From: an uncultured Bariatricus sp. | GTDB lineage: Bacteria > Bacillota > Clostridia > Lachnospirales > Lachnospiraceae | DNA: 64,000 bases | Direction: 5' to 3' | Assembly (NCBI GenBank): GCA_934307065.1 | Contig: CAKRCD010000001.1 | Span: forward strand, 1 to 64,000 | Shown: positions 48,977 through 59,072 of the stretch, piece by piece | Layout of the letters: every line of letters begins with the position of its first letter | Position numbering within the stretch: position 1 is the stretch's first letter | Position numbers and translations under genes: made by a program | Notes under the pieces: generated by a model | What the model was told of the DNA's origin: nothing | Seen by the model: the letters and a program-made list of their open reading frames with translations, nothing else | Database searches by the model: none

Positions 48977-50713
48977 ATGAAATCTTTGTTAAAATATATG
49001 AAAAAATATAAAAAGGAATCCATTCTGGCACCACTTTTTAAAATGCTGGAAGCATCTTTTGAATTATTGGTACCGCTTGTTATGGCATCTATTATTGATG
49101 TGGGAATTGCTGGCTCGGATACAGGCTATGTCATCCGGATGTGTGGGATTATGATAGCACTTGGCATTATAGGTCTGGTGTGCTCCGTGACAGCCCAGTA
49201 TTTTGCAGCGAAAGCAGCAACGGGATTCGCAACAGAACTTCGATATGTGTTGTTTGGTCATATTCAGAAATTCGGTTATACCGAGATGGACCATCTTGGT
49301 ACTTCTACATTGATTACCAGAATGACCAGTGATCTGAACCAGATACAGACCGGGGTAAACCTGGTATTGCGTCTGTTTATGCGTTCTCCGTTTATCGTAT
49401 TCGGTGCTATGATTATGGCATTTACCGTGGACACTACGGCTGCGCTGGTTTTTGTGGTCGCAATTCCGCTTTTGTCTGTGATTGTATTTGGAATTATGCT
49501 TGTTACCATGCCTTTATATAAAAAGGTACAGAGTTATCTGGATAAGGTACTTCTTGTGACAAGGGAAAATTTAACGGGTGTCCGTGTGATTCGTGCGTTT
49601 CACAAGGAGGAAAGCGAACAGAAGCAGTTTGAGGATACGAATGAGCTCCTCACAAATGCCCAGAAATTTGTAGGTAAAATTTCGGCACTTCTCAATCCGC
49701 TGACCTATATTATTGTAAATGCGGCAATCATGGCATTGATTTACATAGGCGCCATCCGGGTAAATATCGGATTACTTACTCAGGGTCAGGTTGTGGCACT
49801 GGTAAATTATATGTCGCAGATTCTGATTGAACTTGTGAAACTTGCCAATCTGCTGATTAGCACAACGAAAGCCATTGCCTGCGGAAACCGTGTCGCAAGT
49901 GTACTTGCAGTGGAAAATTCTATGGAAAACGGAAGTACTATATGGCAAGAACAGACGGAAGAACCGATGGTGGAATTCGAACATGTGTCTCTGGCATATA
50001 AGGATGCCGGAGAAGAGGCACTTTCTGACATCACATTTTCCGTAAAGAAGGGTGAAACCATAGGAATTATAGGTGGAACCGGTTCCGGAAAAACATCGCT
50101 AATCAACCTGATTCCAAGATTTTACGATGCCACTGAAGGAAAAGTAAGAATTGCCGGAAAGGATATTTTGGATTATGAGGTGGAAAATCTGCGGAAGCAT
50201 ATTGGAATTGTACCGCAGAAAGCAGTTTTATTCAAAGGAACTATTGAGGAAAATTTAAGATGGGGAAATCCGGATGCAACAAAAGAAGATTTAGAAGAAG
50301 CACTGGAAATCTCCCAGTCCAGAGAGTTTGTGGAGGCAAAAGAAGACAAGTGGCAGTTCCGGATTGAGCAGGGTGGAAAGAATTTGTCCGGTGGACAGCG
50401 TCAGCGTCTGACCATCGCAAGAGCATTGGTGCGTCAGCCGGAGATTCTGATTCTGGATGACAGCGTGTCTGCACTGGATTTTGCAACGGATGCAAAGCTG
50501 AGACATGCACTTAGAGAAATGAAGAAGAAACCGACTTTATTTATTGTCTCCCAGAGAGCGTCTTCCCTTTTGCAGGCAGATAAGATTCTGGTGCTGGATG
50601 ACGGAAAGCTTGTGGGCTGCGGCAGACATGAGAAACTGCTGAAGTCATGTGATATTTACCAGGAAATCTATTATTCCCAGTTTCCAAAGGAGGATGAGAA
50701 AGATGGAAAATAA
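48977..50713 (+). CDS. ABC exporter half-transporter, first subunit
   Basis: Half-transporter of 578 residues from the ATG at 48977 (GAAAGGAAG upstream, downstream of the promoter). Residues 1-310 are a six-helix exporter membrane domain; residues 330-575 are the ATPase with Walker A GGTGSGKTS, signature NLSGGQRQRLTIARAL and Walker B ILILDDSVSALD. In Walker B the residue after the Asp is Asp instead of the catalytic Glu (LDDS), which marks a degenerate site as in heterodimeric exporters such as TM287/288 or BmrC/BmrD. The next gene encodes a partner with a complete Glu site and overlaps by 11 bases. Likely a multidrug or lipid exporter. Confidence 0.93.
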   Translation: MKSLLKYMKKYKKESILAPLFKMLEASFELLVPLVMASIIDVGIAGSDTGYVIRMCGIMIALGIIGLVCSVTAQYFAAKAATGFATELRYVLFGHIQKFGYTEMDHLGTSTLITRMTSDLNQIQTGVNLVLRLFMRSPFIVFGAMIMAFTVDTTAALVFVVAIPLLSVIVFGIMLVTMPLYKKVQSYLDKVLLVTRENLTGVRVIRAFHKEESEQKQFEDTNELLTNAQKFVGKISALLNPLTYIIVNAAIMALIYIGAIRVNIGLLTQGQVVALVNYMSQILIELVKLANLLISTTKAIACGNRVASVLAVENSMENGSTIWQEQTEEPMVEFEHVSLAYKDAGEEALSDITFSVKKGETIGIIGGTGSGKTSLINLIPRFYDATEGKVRIAGKDILDYEVENLRKHIGIVPQKAVLFKGTIEENLRWGNPDATKEDLEEALEISQSREFVEAKEDKWQFRIEQGGKNLSGGQRQRLTIARALVRQPEILILDDSVSALDFATDAKLRHALREMKKKPTLFIVSQRASSLLQADKILVLDDGKLVGCGRHEKLLKSCDIYQEIYYSQFPKEDEKDGK

Positions 50714-52445
50714 AAAAAATCAGACTCAGACCATAAAGAAAGTATTCCATTATCTGGGAAAATACCGGATTTTTGTAGTGATTTCGATTTTGATGGCAAT
50801 GGCAAGTGTTGCACTTACTCTTTATGTGCCAAAGCTTACCGGAAATGCCATTGATTATATCATTGGACCGGGACAGGTGGAATATGCCAAGGTCTTTCAG
50901 ATTTTAATAAAAATCGGAGTTGCAACACTTTTCATTGCACTTGTGCAGTGGATTATGAACATTTGTAATAATAAGATGACCTATCAGGTGGTGCAGGATA
51001 TTCGAAACGAGGCGTTTGAAAAGCTGGAGATTCTTCCACTGAAATATATTGACGGGCATCCACATGGAGAGATTGTGAGCCGTGTAATTGCAGATGTAGA
51101 CCAGTTCGCAGACGGCCTTCTGATGGGATTTACCCAGGTATTTACAGCAGTGGCTACAATTATCGGAACTTTAGGTTTCATGCTTTCCATCAATGTAAAA
51201 ATTACACTGGTGGTAGTATTCATTACACCGGTGTCATTTCTGGTTGCCAATTTTATTTCTAAACGAACTTTTTCTATGTTTAAGCTGCAGTCAGAGACAA
51301 GAGGAAGACAGACCGGACTGATTGATGAAATGATTGAAAATCAGAAAGTGGTACAGGCTTTTGGTAAAGGAGAGGATGTACTCCATGAGTTTGGAGAAAT
51401 CAACGAGGAACTCAGAACCTGCTCTTTAAAAGCTATTTTCTTTTCTTCCCTTACGAATCCATGTACCCGTTTTGTAAACAGTCTAGTGTATACAGGAGTT
51501 GGATTTACCGGAGCACTTACTGTTATCCGGGGGTATATGAGCGTAGGACAGTTGTCCTGCTTTCTAAGTTATGCGAATCAGTACACAAAGCCGTTTAATG
51601 AAATTACCGGTGTCATTACAGAACTTCAGAATGCCATTGCCTGTGCCCAGCGTATTTTTGATTTGATTGAGGAAGAACCTCAGATTCCAGATGCAGAAAA
51701 TGCAGCGGATTTGACAGATATTTCCGGCGAAGTTGAGCTTAAGGATGTCTCGTTCTCTTACCTGCCGGAGCAGAAGCTGATTGAGAATTTTAATTTACAT
51801 GTACAGCCGGGGCAGAGAATTGCCATTGTAGGACCAACGGGATGTGGCAAGACCACACTGATTAATCTGCTTATGCGTTTTTATGAGGTAAAGAGTGGTC
51901 AGATTTCTGTGGATAAGGTTGATATTAAAGAGATGACCAGAAAGAGCCTTCGCACCGGCTACGGTATGGTACTTCAGGAAACCTGGCTGAAGTCCGGCAC
52001 TATCCGGGATAATATCTGTATGGGAAGACCGGATGCGACCGAAGAAGAAATGCTGGCGGCATCAAAGGCTGCTTATGCAGATGCCTTTATCCGCAGACTT
52101 CCACAGGGATATGATACTTATATTTCTGAAGATGGTGGAAATCTTTCACAGGGACAGAAGCAGCTTCTATGTATTGCAAGAGTCATGCTCAGCAATCCGA
52201 AAATGTTGATTCTGGATGAAGCAACGTCTTCTATTGATACCAGAACAGAGATGAAAATTCAAGAAGCCTTTACAAAGTTGATGGAAGGCAGAACCAGCTT
52301 TATTGTTGCCCACCGACTTTCCACAATTAAAGAAGCGGATTTGATTCTGGTTATGCGTGATGGAAAGATTATTGAGCAGGGCAATCATGAAACCTTGCTG
52401 AAACAGGGCGGATTTTATCAGCAGCTTTATCAGAGTCAGTTTTAG
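50703..52445 (+). CDS. ABC exporter half-transporter, second subunit
   Basis: Half-transporter of 580 residues starting at the ATG at 50703, which overlaps the first subunit and has AAAGGAGG nine bases upstream. Membrane domain about 20-325; ATPase about 345-578 with Walker A GPTGCGKTT, signature NLSQGQKQLLCIARVM and Walker B MLILDEATSSID, so the catalytic Glu is present. Together with the Asp variant in the partner this gives one competent and one degenerate ATP site, the usual state of heterodimeric exporters. No regulator gene adjoins; no terminator was seen before the next gene. Confidence 0.95.
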   Translation: MENKKNQTQTIKKVFHYLGKYRIFVVISILMAMASVALTLYVPKLTGNAIDYIIGPGQVEYAKVFQILIKIGVATLFIALVQWIMNICNNKMTYQVVQDIRNEAFEKLEILPLKYIDGHPHGEIVSRVIADVDQFADGLLMGFTQVFTAVATIIGTLGFMLSINVKITLVVVFITPVSFLVANFISKRTFSMFKLQSETRGRQTGLIDEMIENQKVVQAFGKGEDVLHEFGEINEELRTCSLKAIFFSSLTNPCTRFVNSLVYTGVGFTGALTVIRGYMSVGQLSCFLSYANQYTKPFNEITGVITELQNAIACAQRIFDLIEEEPQIPDAENAADLTDISGEVELKDVSFSYLPEQKLIENFNLHVQPGQRIAIVGPTGCGKTTLINLLMRFYEVKSGQISVDKVDIKEMTRKSLRTGYGMVLQETWLKSGTIRDNICMGRPDATEEEMLAASKAAYADAFIRRLPQGYDTYISEDGGNLSQGQKQLLCIARVMLSNPKMLILDEATSSIDTRTEMKIQEAFTKLMEGRTSFIVAHRLSTIKEADLILVMRDGKIIEQGNHETLLKQGGFYQQLYQSQF

Positions 52446-52527
52446 AAAATGTGACAGGCATAAAGGAATGGGAATATTTTCGGATTTCTTTTCATAAATT
52501 CTCTTAGAAAGAGAAGGAGGAAATGTG

Positions 52528-52899
52528 ATGGAAAGAAAGAAGGAAAATGAAACCCGGATTGGCTGGTTTATCAAGTCGCTTCTGGCGGCATATGTGGTAA
52601 GCTGTATGATGTTATTTCTTTTAAGTTTTTTGCTATACAAGTTTGATTTGTCAGAGCAGACAGTACAGATAGGAATTATTTTAACCTATATACTGTCTGC
52701 TTTTGTTGGTGGATTTGTAATGGGAAAAAAAGTAAAAACAAGACGATTTTTGTGGGGGATGGCTGCTGGTATTTTGTATTTTGCTTTTCTGGCATGCATT
52801 TCTTTTGGAGTATATCGTTCTGCTTTTCAGGGTACCGAATGGCTGCTTGCCCTTGTGTTCTGCACAGCGGGAGGAATGGCGGGCGGCATGATGTCCTGA
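52528..52899 (+). CDS. TIGR04086-like small membrane protein
   Basis: Membrane protein of 123 residues with four hydrophobic helices (about 12-38, 46-64, 71-93 and 98-121). The glycine-rich helix packing (LSAFVGGFVMGKKVKTRRFLWG, read in pieces, and CTAGGMAGGMMS at the end) matches my memory of the TIGR04086 family found in Firmicutes, of unknown function. The ATG at 52528 is preferred over GTG at 52525 because the GGAGG lies eight bases away. It lies 82 bases after the exporter and before the aminopeptidase, which has its own promoter. Confidence 0.75.
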   Translation: MERKKENETRIGWFIKSLLAAYVVSCMMLFLLSFLLYKFDLSEQTVQIGIILTYILSAFVGGFVMGKKVKTRRFLWGMAAGILYFAFLACISFGVYRSAFQGTEWLLALVFCTAGGMAGGMMS

Positions 52900-52996
52900 A
52901 AACAGAACCATCAAAACAGAATAAGCAAATCGACATATGTTGAGAGAAAAGCAACAAGAAATATCAGAGAAAATAGTGGAGAAAACAGCGGAAATG

Positions 52997-53005
52997 TGAT
53001 ATAAT
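52997..53005 (+). promoter_or_regulatory. Extended -10 promoter of the aminopeptidase gene
   Basis: TGATATAAT (52997-53005) is a full extended -10 element; no -35 match lies upstream. Confidence 0.55.
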
Positions 53006-53039
53006 CCACTGCGTTGATAAACGTAGAAGGAGAGGCATA

Positions 53040-54362
53040 ATGATGTATAAAGAAGTATCAAAGAATATGCTGACATTTTTAAAAAACAGTCCTTCCGCAT
53101 TTCACGCTGTTCAGAATATAAAAGAGGAATTGACAGCCAATGAATATGTGGAGTTGTTAGAAGGAAAAGAATGGACAATTTCTCCTGGTGGGAAATATTT
53201 TGTCATAAGGAATGGCTCTAGTATCATTGCGTTTCAAGTGGGAACAGAGCTGGAGGAGTATGGGTTCCATATTGTAGCCTCTCACAGTGATTCACCGACT
53301 TTTAAGGTAAAAGAAAATGCAGAACTTGAAGTACGTGGAAAATATACCCAGCTGAATACAGAAGGATATGGAGGAATGCTCTGCGCTACATGGATGGACA
53401 GGCCATTATCTGTTGCAGGACGCGTATTGGTGCGTGAAGGAAATCACATTGTTACCAGACTGCTGAAAATTGACCGGGATTTACTTATGATTCCGAATAT
53501 AGCCATTCATATGGACAGAACGGTAAATGACGGATATAAATATAACAAGCAGATAGACATGCTGCCGCTTTTTGGAGGAACGGATACCCAAAAGGGCGAT
53601 TTTAAGAAATTAATTGCTACAGAGCTTGGTGTGGATGAGTCCGCTATATATGGCAGTGACTTGTATTTGTACAATCGCATGGAACCATCCATCTGGGGAG
53701 TGAATGAAGAGTTTATTTCTGCCCCTCATCTGGATGACCTTCAGTGTGCTTATTCCGCATTACAGGGATTCTTACAAGGACATAATTCTAAAAATATCAA
53801 TGTAATGGTGTGTTACGATAATGAAGAGGTGGGCTCCGGTACCAAGCAGGGAGCAGGCTCTACCTTTCTGCATGATGTGCTTCACAGAATAAATACTGCA
53901 CTTGGAAAGCCGGAGGAAGCATATTACCGGGCACTTGCCAACAGCTTTATGCTCAGTGCGGATAATGCACATGCGGTTCATCCGAATCATCCGGAAAAGA
54001 CGGATGCAACCAATTGTGTATACATGAACGAAGGAATTGTAGTGAAATCTCATGCAGGTCAGAAGTATACCAGCGATGCAGTGAGTATTGCAATCTTCCG
54101 CAAAATTTGTGAGGAGGCAGGTGTACCTGTCCAGTTCTTCTCCAACCGATCGGATATGGCAGGAGGAAGTACACTGGGTAATATTTCTTCTACAAAAGTT
54201 GCAATGAATGCTGTGGATATTGGGCTTCCACAACTTGCTATGCACTCTTCCTATGAGACAGCAGGAGTAAAAGATACTTTTTATATGGTAAAAGCTATGG
54301 AAATGTTTTATAGAACAACACTTTCTGAGGTATCAGAAGGCGCATGGAATATTGACGTTTAG
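53040..54362 (+). CDS. apeB: M18-family aminopeptidase
   Basis: Cytoplasmic zinc aminopeptidase of 440 residues, the usual length for the M18 family. Zinc and active-site motifs are visible: ASHSDSPTFKVK with His82 and Asp84, SAPHLDDLQCAYSAL (Asp near 237), CYDNEEVGSGTKQGA (Asp260, Glu262 and Glu263), and the C-terminal QLAMHSSYETAG with the last His ligand. It releases N-terminal amino acids, with preference for acidic or neutral residues in known members. ATG codons at 53040 and 53043 are both possible. It is transcribed alone; the secDF promoter lies in its last codons. Confidence 0.94.
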   Translation: MMYKEVSKNMLTFLKNSPSAFHAVQNIKEELTANEYVELLEGKEWTISPGGKYFVIRNGSSIIAFQVGTELEEYGFHIVASHSDSPTFKVKENAELEVRGKYTQLNTEGYGGMLCATWMDRPLSVAGRVLVREGNHIVTRLLKIDRDLLMIPNIAIHMDRTVNDGYKYNKQIDMLPLFGGTDTQKGDFKKLIATELGVDESAIYGSDLYLYNRMEPSIWGVNEEFISAPHLDDLQCAYSALQGFLQGHNSKNINVMVCYDNEEVGSGTKQGAGSTFLHDVLHRINTALGKPEEAYYRALANSFMLSADNAHAVHPNHPEKTDATNCVYMNEGIVVKSHAGQKYTSDAVSIAIFRKICEEAGVPVQFFSNRSDMAGGSTLGNISSTKVAMNAVDIGLPQLAMHSSYETAGVKDTFYMVKAMEMFYRTTLSEVSEGAWNIDV

Positions 54363-54380
54363 GCATAAATCTGTTATACT
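54352..54380 (+). promoter_or_regulatory. secDF promoter inside the end of the aminopeptidase gene
   Basis: TTGACG (54352-54357), 17-base spacer, TATACT (54375-54380); predicted start about 54387. The -35 box uses the last codons of the upstream gene. Confidence 0.7.
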
Positions 54381-54427
54381 TGACAAGATTGTGAAATAGA
54401 AGATGGAAAGAGAAAGGAAGTAACAAA

Positions 54428-56575
54428 ATGAAAAAGAATAAGGGCATTTTGAGCCTTATCCTGATTGTTGTACTGACAGCCCTCCTGGGCTTTACATGTA
54501 TTGTTGGATTTGGAGAAAACCATACCGGGTCAGCAAGAAATATAAAACTGGGACTGGACTTGAATGGAGGGGTAAGTATCACTTACCAGGTAAAGGGAGA
54601 GAACCCGACATCAGAACAGATGTCAGACACCATTTATAAGTTGCAGAAACGAGTAGAACAGTACAGTAAGGAAGTAAGCGTATATCAGGAAGGTGATGAC
54701 CGGATTAATATTGAAATTCCAGGTGTTACTGATGCAAATGCTATCTTAGAAGAACTTGGTAAGCCGGGTTCGCTGGAATTCCAGGATAAGGATGGTAATG
54801 TAGTTCTGGACGGAACCGATGTTAAGAGCGCAGAAGCAAAGACGCAGCAGAACCAGTCTACAAAAGCAAACGAATATGTGGTTGTTCTGTCTCTTACAGA
54901 GGAAGGAACTACCAAGTTTGCCCAGGCAACAACAGATAATCTTGGTAAACAGATTGCCATTGTTTATGATGGAGAAACAATCAGTTCTCCGGTTGTGAAT
55001 AGTGTAATTGATGGCGGAGAAGCGTATATTTCCGGCATGAGCAGCTATGAAGCAGCGGAAAATCTTGCATCTACCATTCGTATTGGTGGACTCCAGCTTG
55101 AACTGGAAGAACTCCGTTCGAACGTAGTTGGGGCACAGCTTGGTTCTGCAGCAATTGAGACAAGCTTAAAAGCAGGTGTAATCGGACTTGCAATTGTGTT
55201 TGTGTTCATGTGCATCGTATATTTGCTCCCAGGATTTGCGGCAAGTTTTGCACTTTTGATTTACACAGGTATTGTCATTGTGCTTCTGAATGCGTTTAAC
55301 ATTACCCTGACACTTCCTGGTATCGCAGGTATCATTCTTGGTATTGGTATGGCAGTTGATGCGAATGTTATTATTTTCGCACGTGTGCGTGAAGAAATTT
55401 CAGCAGGCATCAGTGTAAAGACTGCGCTGAAAAATGGTTTCCAGAAAGCGATGTCTGCAATTCTGGATGGTAATATTACTACGTTGATTGCAGCCTTAGT
55501 ACTTTGGCTTAAAGGATCCGGAACAGTAAAAGGGTTTGCACAGACACTGGCACTTGGTATCATTGTGTCTATGTTCACTGCACTGGTCATTACCAGAATT
55601 ATCGTATTTGCATTCTACGCAATCGGTATCCGTGACGTGAAGTTCTATGGCAAAGCAAAAGAAGCAAGAAAAACAATCGACTTCCTTGGAAAGAGAAAGT
55701 ATTTCTTTGCACTTTCAGCTCTTGTAATTGTAATTGGATTCGTGACTATGGGAATCCAGTCAGCAAATGGAAACGGTGCATTGAATTACAGCCTTGATTT
55801 CAAGGGTGGAACTTCTACCAATGTAACATTTAACGAAGATTATTCCATTGAAGAAATTGACGAAAAGATCGTGCCGGTTGTAGAAGAGACAGTCGGTGAT
55901 AAGAATGTTCAGACACAGAAGGTTAAAGGAACAAATCAGGTTATTATTAAGACAAAAGCGCTTGACCTTGATGGAAGAGAAGCACTGAATAAAGCATTGG
56001 TAGACAACTTTGGAGTAGATGATTCTCTGATTACAGCAGAAAATATCAGCTCTACTGTAAGTTCGGAAATGCGTCAGGATGCATTTATTGCAGTGATTAT
56101 TGCAACTATCTGTATGTTGATTTACATCTGGTTCCGATTCAGTGATATCCGGTTCGCTACAAGTGCGGTTATCGCATTGATACATGACGTATTGGTTGTA
56201 CTTACTTTCTATGCGATCGCAAGAGTATCTGTAGGTAATACCTTTATTGCATGCATGCTTACTATTGTAGGTTACTCTATTAATGCAACTATCGTTATCT
56301 TTGACCGTATCCGTGAAGAAATGAAGTATAAGAAACGGGATGAAGATTTGGCAGATGTGGTGAATAAGAGTATTACATACACACTGACAAGAAGTATTTA
56401 TACTTCCTTTACAACGATTGTTATGGTTGCAGTATTATATGTCCTTGGTGTAAGTTCCATTAAAGAATTTGCAAGTCCACTTATGGTTGGATTTATCGGC
56501 GGAGCATACTCATCTGTATGCATTACAGGTGCACTGTGGTATATAATGAAGAAACATTCCAAAAAGAAAGCTTAA
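54428..56575 (+). CDS. secDF: SecDF protein-export membrane protein, fused
   Basis: Protein of 715 residues combining SecD (about 1-415) and SecF (about 417-715). It uses the proton gradient to complete protein translocation by SecYEG. SecD motifs: GLDLNGGVSITYQV near the first helix and the GxLxF-type extracellular domain with GKPGSLEFQDKDG; family helix GIGMAVDANVIIFARVREE. SecF motifs: DFKGGTSTNVTFNED and the second ARIREE-like DRIREEMKYKKR after GYSINATIVIFD. About 12 helices in total. The fused form is common in Firmicutes. yajC is not adjacent. A terminator follows at 56600. Confidence 0.96.
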   Translation: MKKNKGILSLILIVVLTALLGFTCIVGFGENHTGSARNIKLGLDLNGGVSITYQVKGENPTSEQMSDTIYKLQKRVEQYSKEVSVYQEGDDRINIEIPGVTDANAILEELGKPGSLEFQDKDGNVVLDGTDVKSAEAKTQQNQSTKANEYVVVLSLTEEGTTKFAQATTDNLGKQIAIVYDGETISSPVVNSVIDGGEAYISGMSSYEAAENLASTIRIGGLQLELEELRSNVVGAQLGSAAIETSLKAGVIGLAIVFVFMCIVYLLPGFAASFALLIYTGIVIVLLNAFNITLTLPGIAGIILGIGMAVDANVIIFARVREEISAGISVKTALKNGFQKAMSAILDGNITTLIAALVLWLKGSGTVKGFAQTLALGIIVSMFTALVITRIIVFAFYAIGIRDVKFYGKAKEARKTIDFLGKRKYFFALSALVIVIGFVTMGIQSANGNGALNYSLDFKGGTSTNVTFNEDYSIEEIDEKIVPVVEETVGDKNVQTQKVKGTNQVIIKTKALDLDGREALNKALVDNFGVDDSLITAENISSTVSSEMRQDAFIAVIIATICMLIYIWFRFSDIRFATSAVIALIHDVLVVLTFYAIARVSVGNTFIACMLTIVGYSINATIVIFDRIREEMKYKKRDEDLADVVNKSITYTLTRSIYTSFTTIVMVAVLYVLGVSSIKEFASPLMVGFIGGAYSSVCITGALWYIMKKHSKKKA

Positions 56576-56599
56576 ACTTGGTAAGAGTATGAAATAGAG

Positions 56600-56640
56600 A
56601 AAGGGTACTGGGAGAAATCTCAGTCCTTTTTTCTTTATTT
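56600..56640 (+). terminator. secDF terminator
   Basis: AAAGG (56600-56604) with CCTTT (56625-56629) and ACTGGGA (56607-56613) with TCTCAGT (56618-56624), separated by a two-base bulge, followed by a T-rich tract. Confidence 0.7.
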
Positions 56641-56670
56641 ATAGAAACCAAGCACAGGGAAAAGGATAAG

Positions 56671-58431
56671 ATGGAAAAGTGGGTTTTATTAAGAAAAGGA
56701 GCTGATTTTGAACATATCAGCCAAAAATTTCATGTCAGTCCCAGAATCGCATCTTTGATTCGAAACAGGGAAATTATTGGAGATGATGCGATTGAACGGT
56801 ATCTTCACGGAACGATTGCGGATTTATACGATGGAATGTTGATGAAGGACATGGATAAGGCAATTGCAGTTCTGACAGAGAAAATCCGTGAAGGCAGACG
56901 AATCCGTATCATCGGTGATTATGATATAGACGGAGTCCAGGCAACTTACATTTTAATGGAAGGATTCAGACATCTGGGAGCTGTTGTGGACAGTGATATC
57001 CCAGATAGAATGACAGATGGATATGGGCTGAATCAGAACCTCATAGACCGGGCGCTGGAAGCGGGAATTGATACCATTGTGACTTGTGACAATGGAATTG
57101 CGGCGGCAAAGGAGATTGCGTATGCCAAGAGTCTTGATATGACAGTAGTTGTGACGGACCATCACGAAGTGCCGTTTGAGGAACAGAACGGAGAACGTTT
57201 GTATTTACTTCCGCCGGCTGATGCAGTGGTAGACCCCAAACGGGAGGACTGTCATTATCCGTTCAAGGAACTTTGTGGTGCGGCGGTGGCTTACAAATTA
57301 GTAGAATCACTTACGGAGGCTATGGGTGGTGACGCAGAAGAAGTCGATTATCTGATGGAAAATGTAGCTATTGCAACCATCGGTGATGTAATGGATTTAA
57401 AGGATGAAAACCGAATTTTTGTAAAACAAGGGCTGGAAATGCTTGGACATACCAGCAATCTGGGACTTCGGGCATTAATGGAATGTACCGGAATCAACAA
57501 GGATGCAATCAGCCCTTATCATATCGGATTTGTGCTTGGACCTTGTATCAACGCTTCAGGGAGGCTGGATACTGCAAAACGGGCACTGGCCCTGTTAAAT
57601 GCCAAAGAGAAGAAAGAGGCAGATGTACTGGCAGGAGATTTGAAAGCACTGAATGACAGCAGAAAGGATATGACAGCACGCGCCCTTGAGGAAGCTCTGA
57701 TCCAGGTGGAAACAACGGAAATTCGGGAAGATGATGTGTTGGTAATCTATTTGCCGGATTGTCATGAAAGTCTGGCAGGAATTGTAGCCGGAAAAGTACG
57801 GGAAGAATATTATAAGCCTGTATTCGTACTGACGAGAGCAGCAGAAGGACTGAAAGGCTCAGGACGTTCTATTGAGACATGGCATATGTATGAAGGAATC
57901 CACAGATGTGCCCATCTTCTTACAAAGTACGGAGGGCATAAAATGGCGGCTGGTTTATCGCTGCCTGAAGAAAATCTGGATGCATTCCGGCGGCTTATTA
58001 ATGAAAAATCCGGAATTACGGAAGATGACCTGACGGAAAAAATATCCATTGATATGCAGCTCCCATTTTCCTGTGCGACTGAAACGTTTATACGGGAGTT
58101 ACGTGTGTTAGAACCTTTTGGAAAAGGAAATACAAAGCCGTTGTTTGCAGAACGGAATGTAATGGTACACAGCGCCCGCATTCTTGGAAAAAACAGAAAT
58201 GTATTGAAACTCCGGGTAGAAGACCAGAGTCATAAGCAGGTGGATGCAATGTATTTTGGAAATATTCCGGATTTTCAGACTTACATAGCCGGAAAATATG
58301 GAAGGGATGCTATGGAGCAGTTATTTCGGGGAAAGGGAAGTGATATTTTCATGGCATTTACCTATTATCCCGATATCAATGAGTACCACGGTATAAAAAA
58401 CACACAGATTATCATACAGAATTATAAATAA
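56671..58431 (+). CDS. recJ: Single-stranded-DNA-specific exonuclease RecJ
   Basis: Exonuclease of 586 residues, slightly shorter than the full-length Bacillus form because it lacks the extra C-terminal domain. DHH-family motifs: GDYDIDG (82-88) with the metal-binding Asp residues, DNGIA, and VTDHHEV with DHH at 163-165. The DHHA1 motif GGHKMAAGLSL is visible near 431-441. It degrades single strands 5' to 3' in repair and recombination. The promoter of apt overlaps its stop codon. The order recJ-apt-relA is common in Clostridia. Confidence 0.95.
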   Translation: MEKWVLLRKGADFEHISQKFHVSPRIASLIRNREIIGDDAIERYLHGTIADLYDGMLMKDMDKAIAVLTEKIREGRRIRIIGDYDIDGVQATYILMEGFRHLGAVVDSDIPDRMTDGYGLNQNLIDRALEAGIDTIVTCDNGIAAAKEIAYAKSLDMTVVVTDHHEVPFEEQNGERLYLLPPADAVVDPKREDCHYPFKELCGAAVAYKLVESLTEAMGGDAEEVDYLMENVAIATIGDVMDLKDENRIFVKQGLEMLGHTSNLGLRALMECTGINKDAISPYHIGFVLGPCINASGRLDTAKRALALLNAKEKKEADVLAGDLKALNDSRKDMTARALEEALIQVETTEIREDDVLVIYLPDCHESLAGIVAGKVREEYYKPVFVLTRAAEGLKGSGRSIETWHMYEGIHRCAHLLTKYGGHKMAAGLSLPEENLDAFRRLINEKSGITEDDLTEKISIDMQLPFSCATETFIRELRVLEPFGKGNTKPLFAERNVMVHSARILGKNRNVLKLRVEDQSHKQVDAMYFGNIPDFQTYIAGKYGRDAMEQLFRGKGSDIFMAFTYYPDINEYHGIKNTQIIIQNYK

Positions 58432-58434
58432 ATT

Positions 58435-58462
58435 TTGAAAAATAATAAAAATATGTTATACT
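58435..58462 (+). promoter_or_regulatory. apt promoter
   Basis: TTGAAA (58435-58440), 16-base spacer, TATACT (58457-58462); starts four bases after the recJ stop. Confidence 0.7.
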
Positions 58463-58504
58463 AAAGAATATTCTGAATTTTTTGACTAAAGGGTGGAATG
58501 GATT

Positions 58505-59029
58505 ATGAAAAAATTAGAAGATTATGTGGTAACAATTCCAGATTTTCCGGAAAAAGGAATCATGTTCCGGGACGTAACAAGCATTTTGGAAGATAAAGAC
58601 GGATTAAAGCTGGCAATTGATTCTTTGCAGGAACTTGTGAAAGACAAAGAATTCGACGTGATTATCGGACCAGAATCAAGAGGATTTATTTTCGGCATGC
58701 CTCTGGCATATAATATGCACAAATCATTTGTACCTGTCCGTAAGAAGGGAAAACTTCCTTGTGAGACAGTATCAGTTACATACGAACTGGAATATGGAAG
58801 CGCAGAGATCGAGATTCATAAACGCTCTTTAAAACCTGGAGATAAAGTAATTATCGTAGATGATCTTATGGCTACAGGCGGAACAATCGAAGCAATTACC
58901 AAGTTAGTAGAAAGTCTTGGAGCAGAAGTAGTATCTGTTGTATGTGTTATGGAACTTATGGGACTGAATGGAAGAAAGAAGTTGCAGGAATATGATGTAC
59001 AGAGTGTGATTCAGTATCCTGGCAATTAA
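58505..59029 (+). CDS. apt: Adenine phosphoribosyltransferase
   Basis: Enzyme of 174 residues converting adenine and PRPP to AMP. The start at 58505 gives the usual length; the upstream in-frame GTG at 58493 is less likely. Motifs: DFPEKGIMFRDVTSIL near the N-terminus, GPESRGFIFG, and the PRPP-binding loop VIIVDDLMATGGTIEA (about 114-129). Purine salvage beside (p)ppGpp metabolism (next gene, 43 bases on) is a conserved pairing, and both are probably transcribed from the promoter at 58435. Confidence 0.97.
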   Translation: MKKLEDYVVTIPDFPEKGIMFRDVTSILEDKDGLKLAIDSLQELVKDKEFDVIIGPESRGFIFGMPLAYNMHKSFVPVRKKGKLPCETVSVTYELEYGSAEIEIHKRSLKPGDKVIIVDDLMATGGTIEAITKLVESLGAEVVSVVCVMELMGLNGRKKLQEYDVQSVIQYPGN

Positions 59030-59072
59030 TAAAGTGAGAGACTAGAAAATACTTGAGAAGGAGGGGGAAGAT

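Noticed and set aside
52681..53178. Minus-strand open frame of 165 codons opposite the TIGR04086-like and aminopeptidase genes
   Set aside because: Antisense to two supported genes and their promoter; composition typical of a shadow frame.
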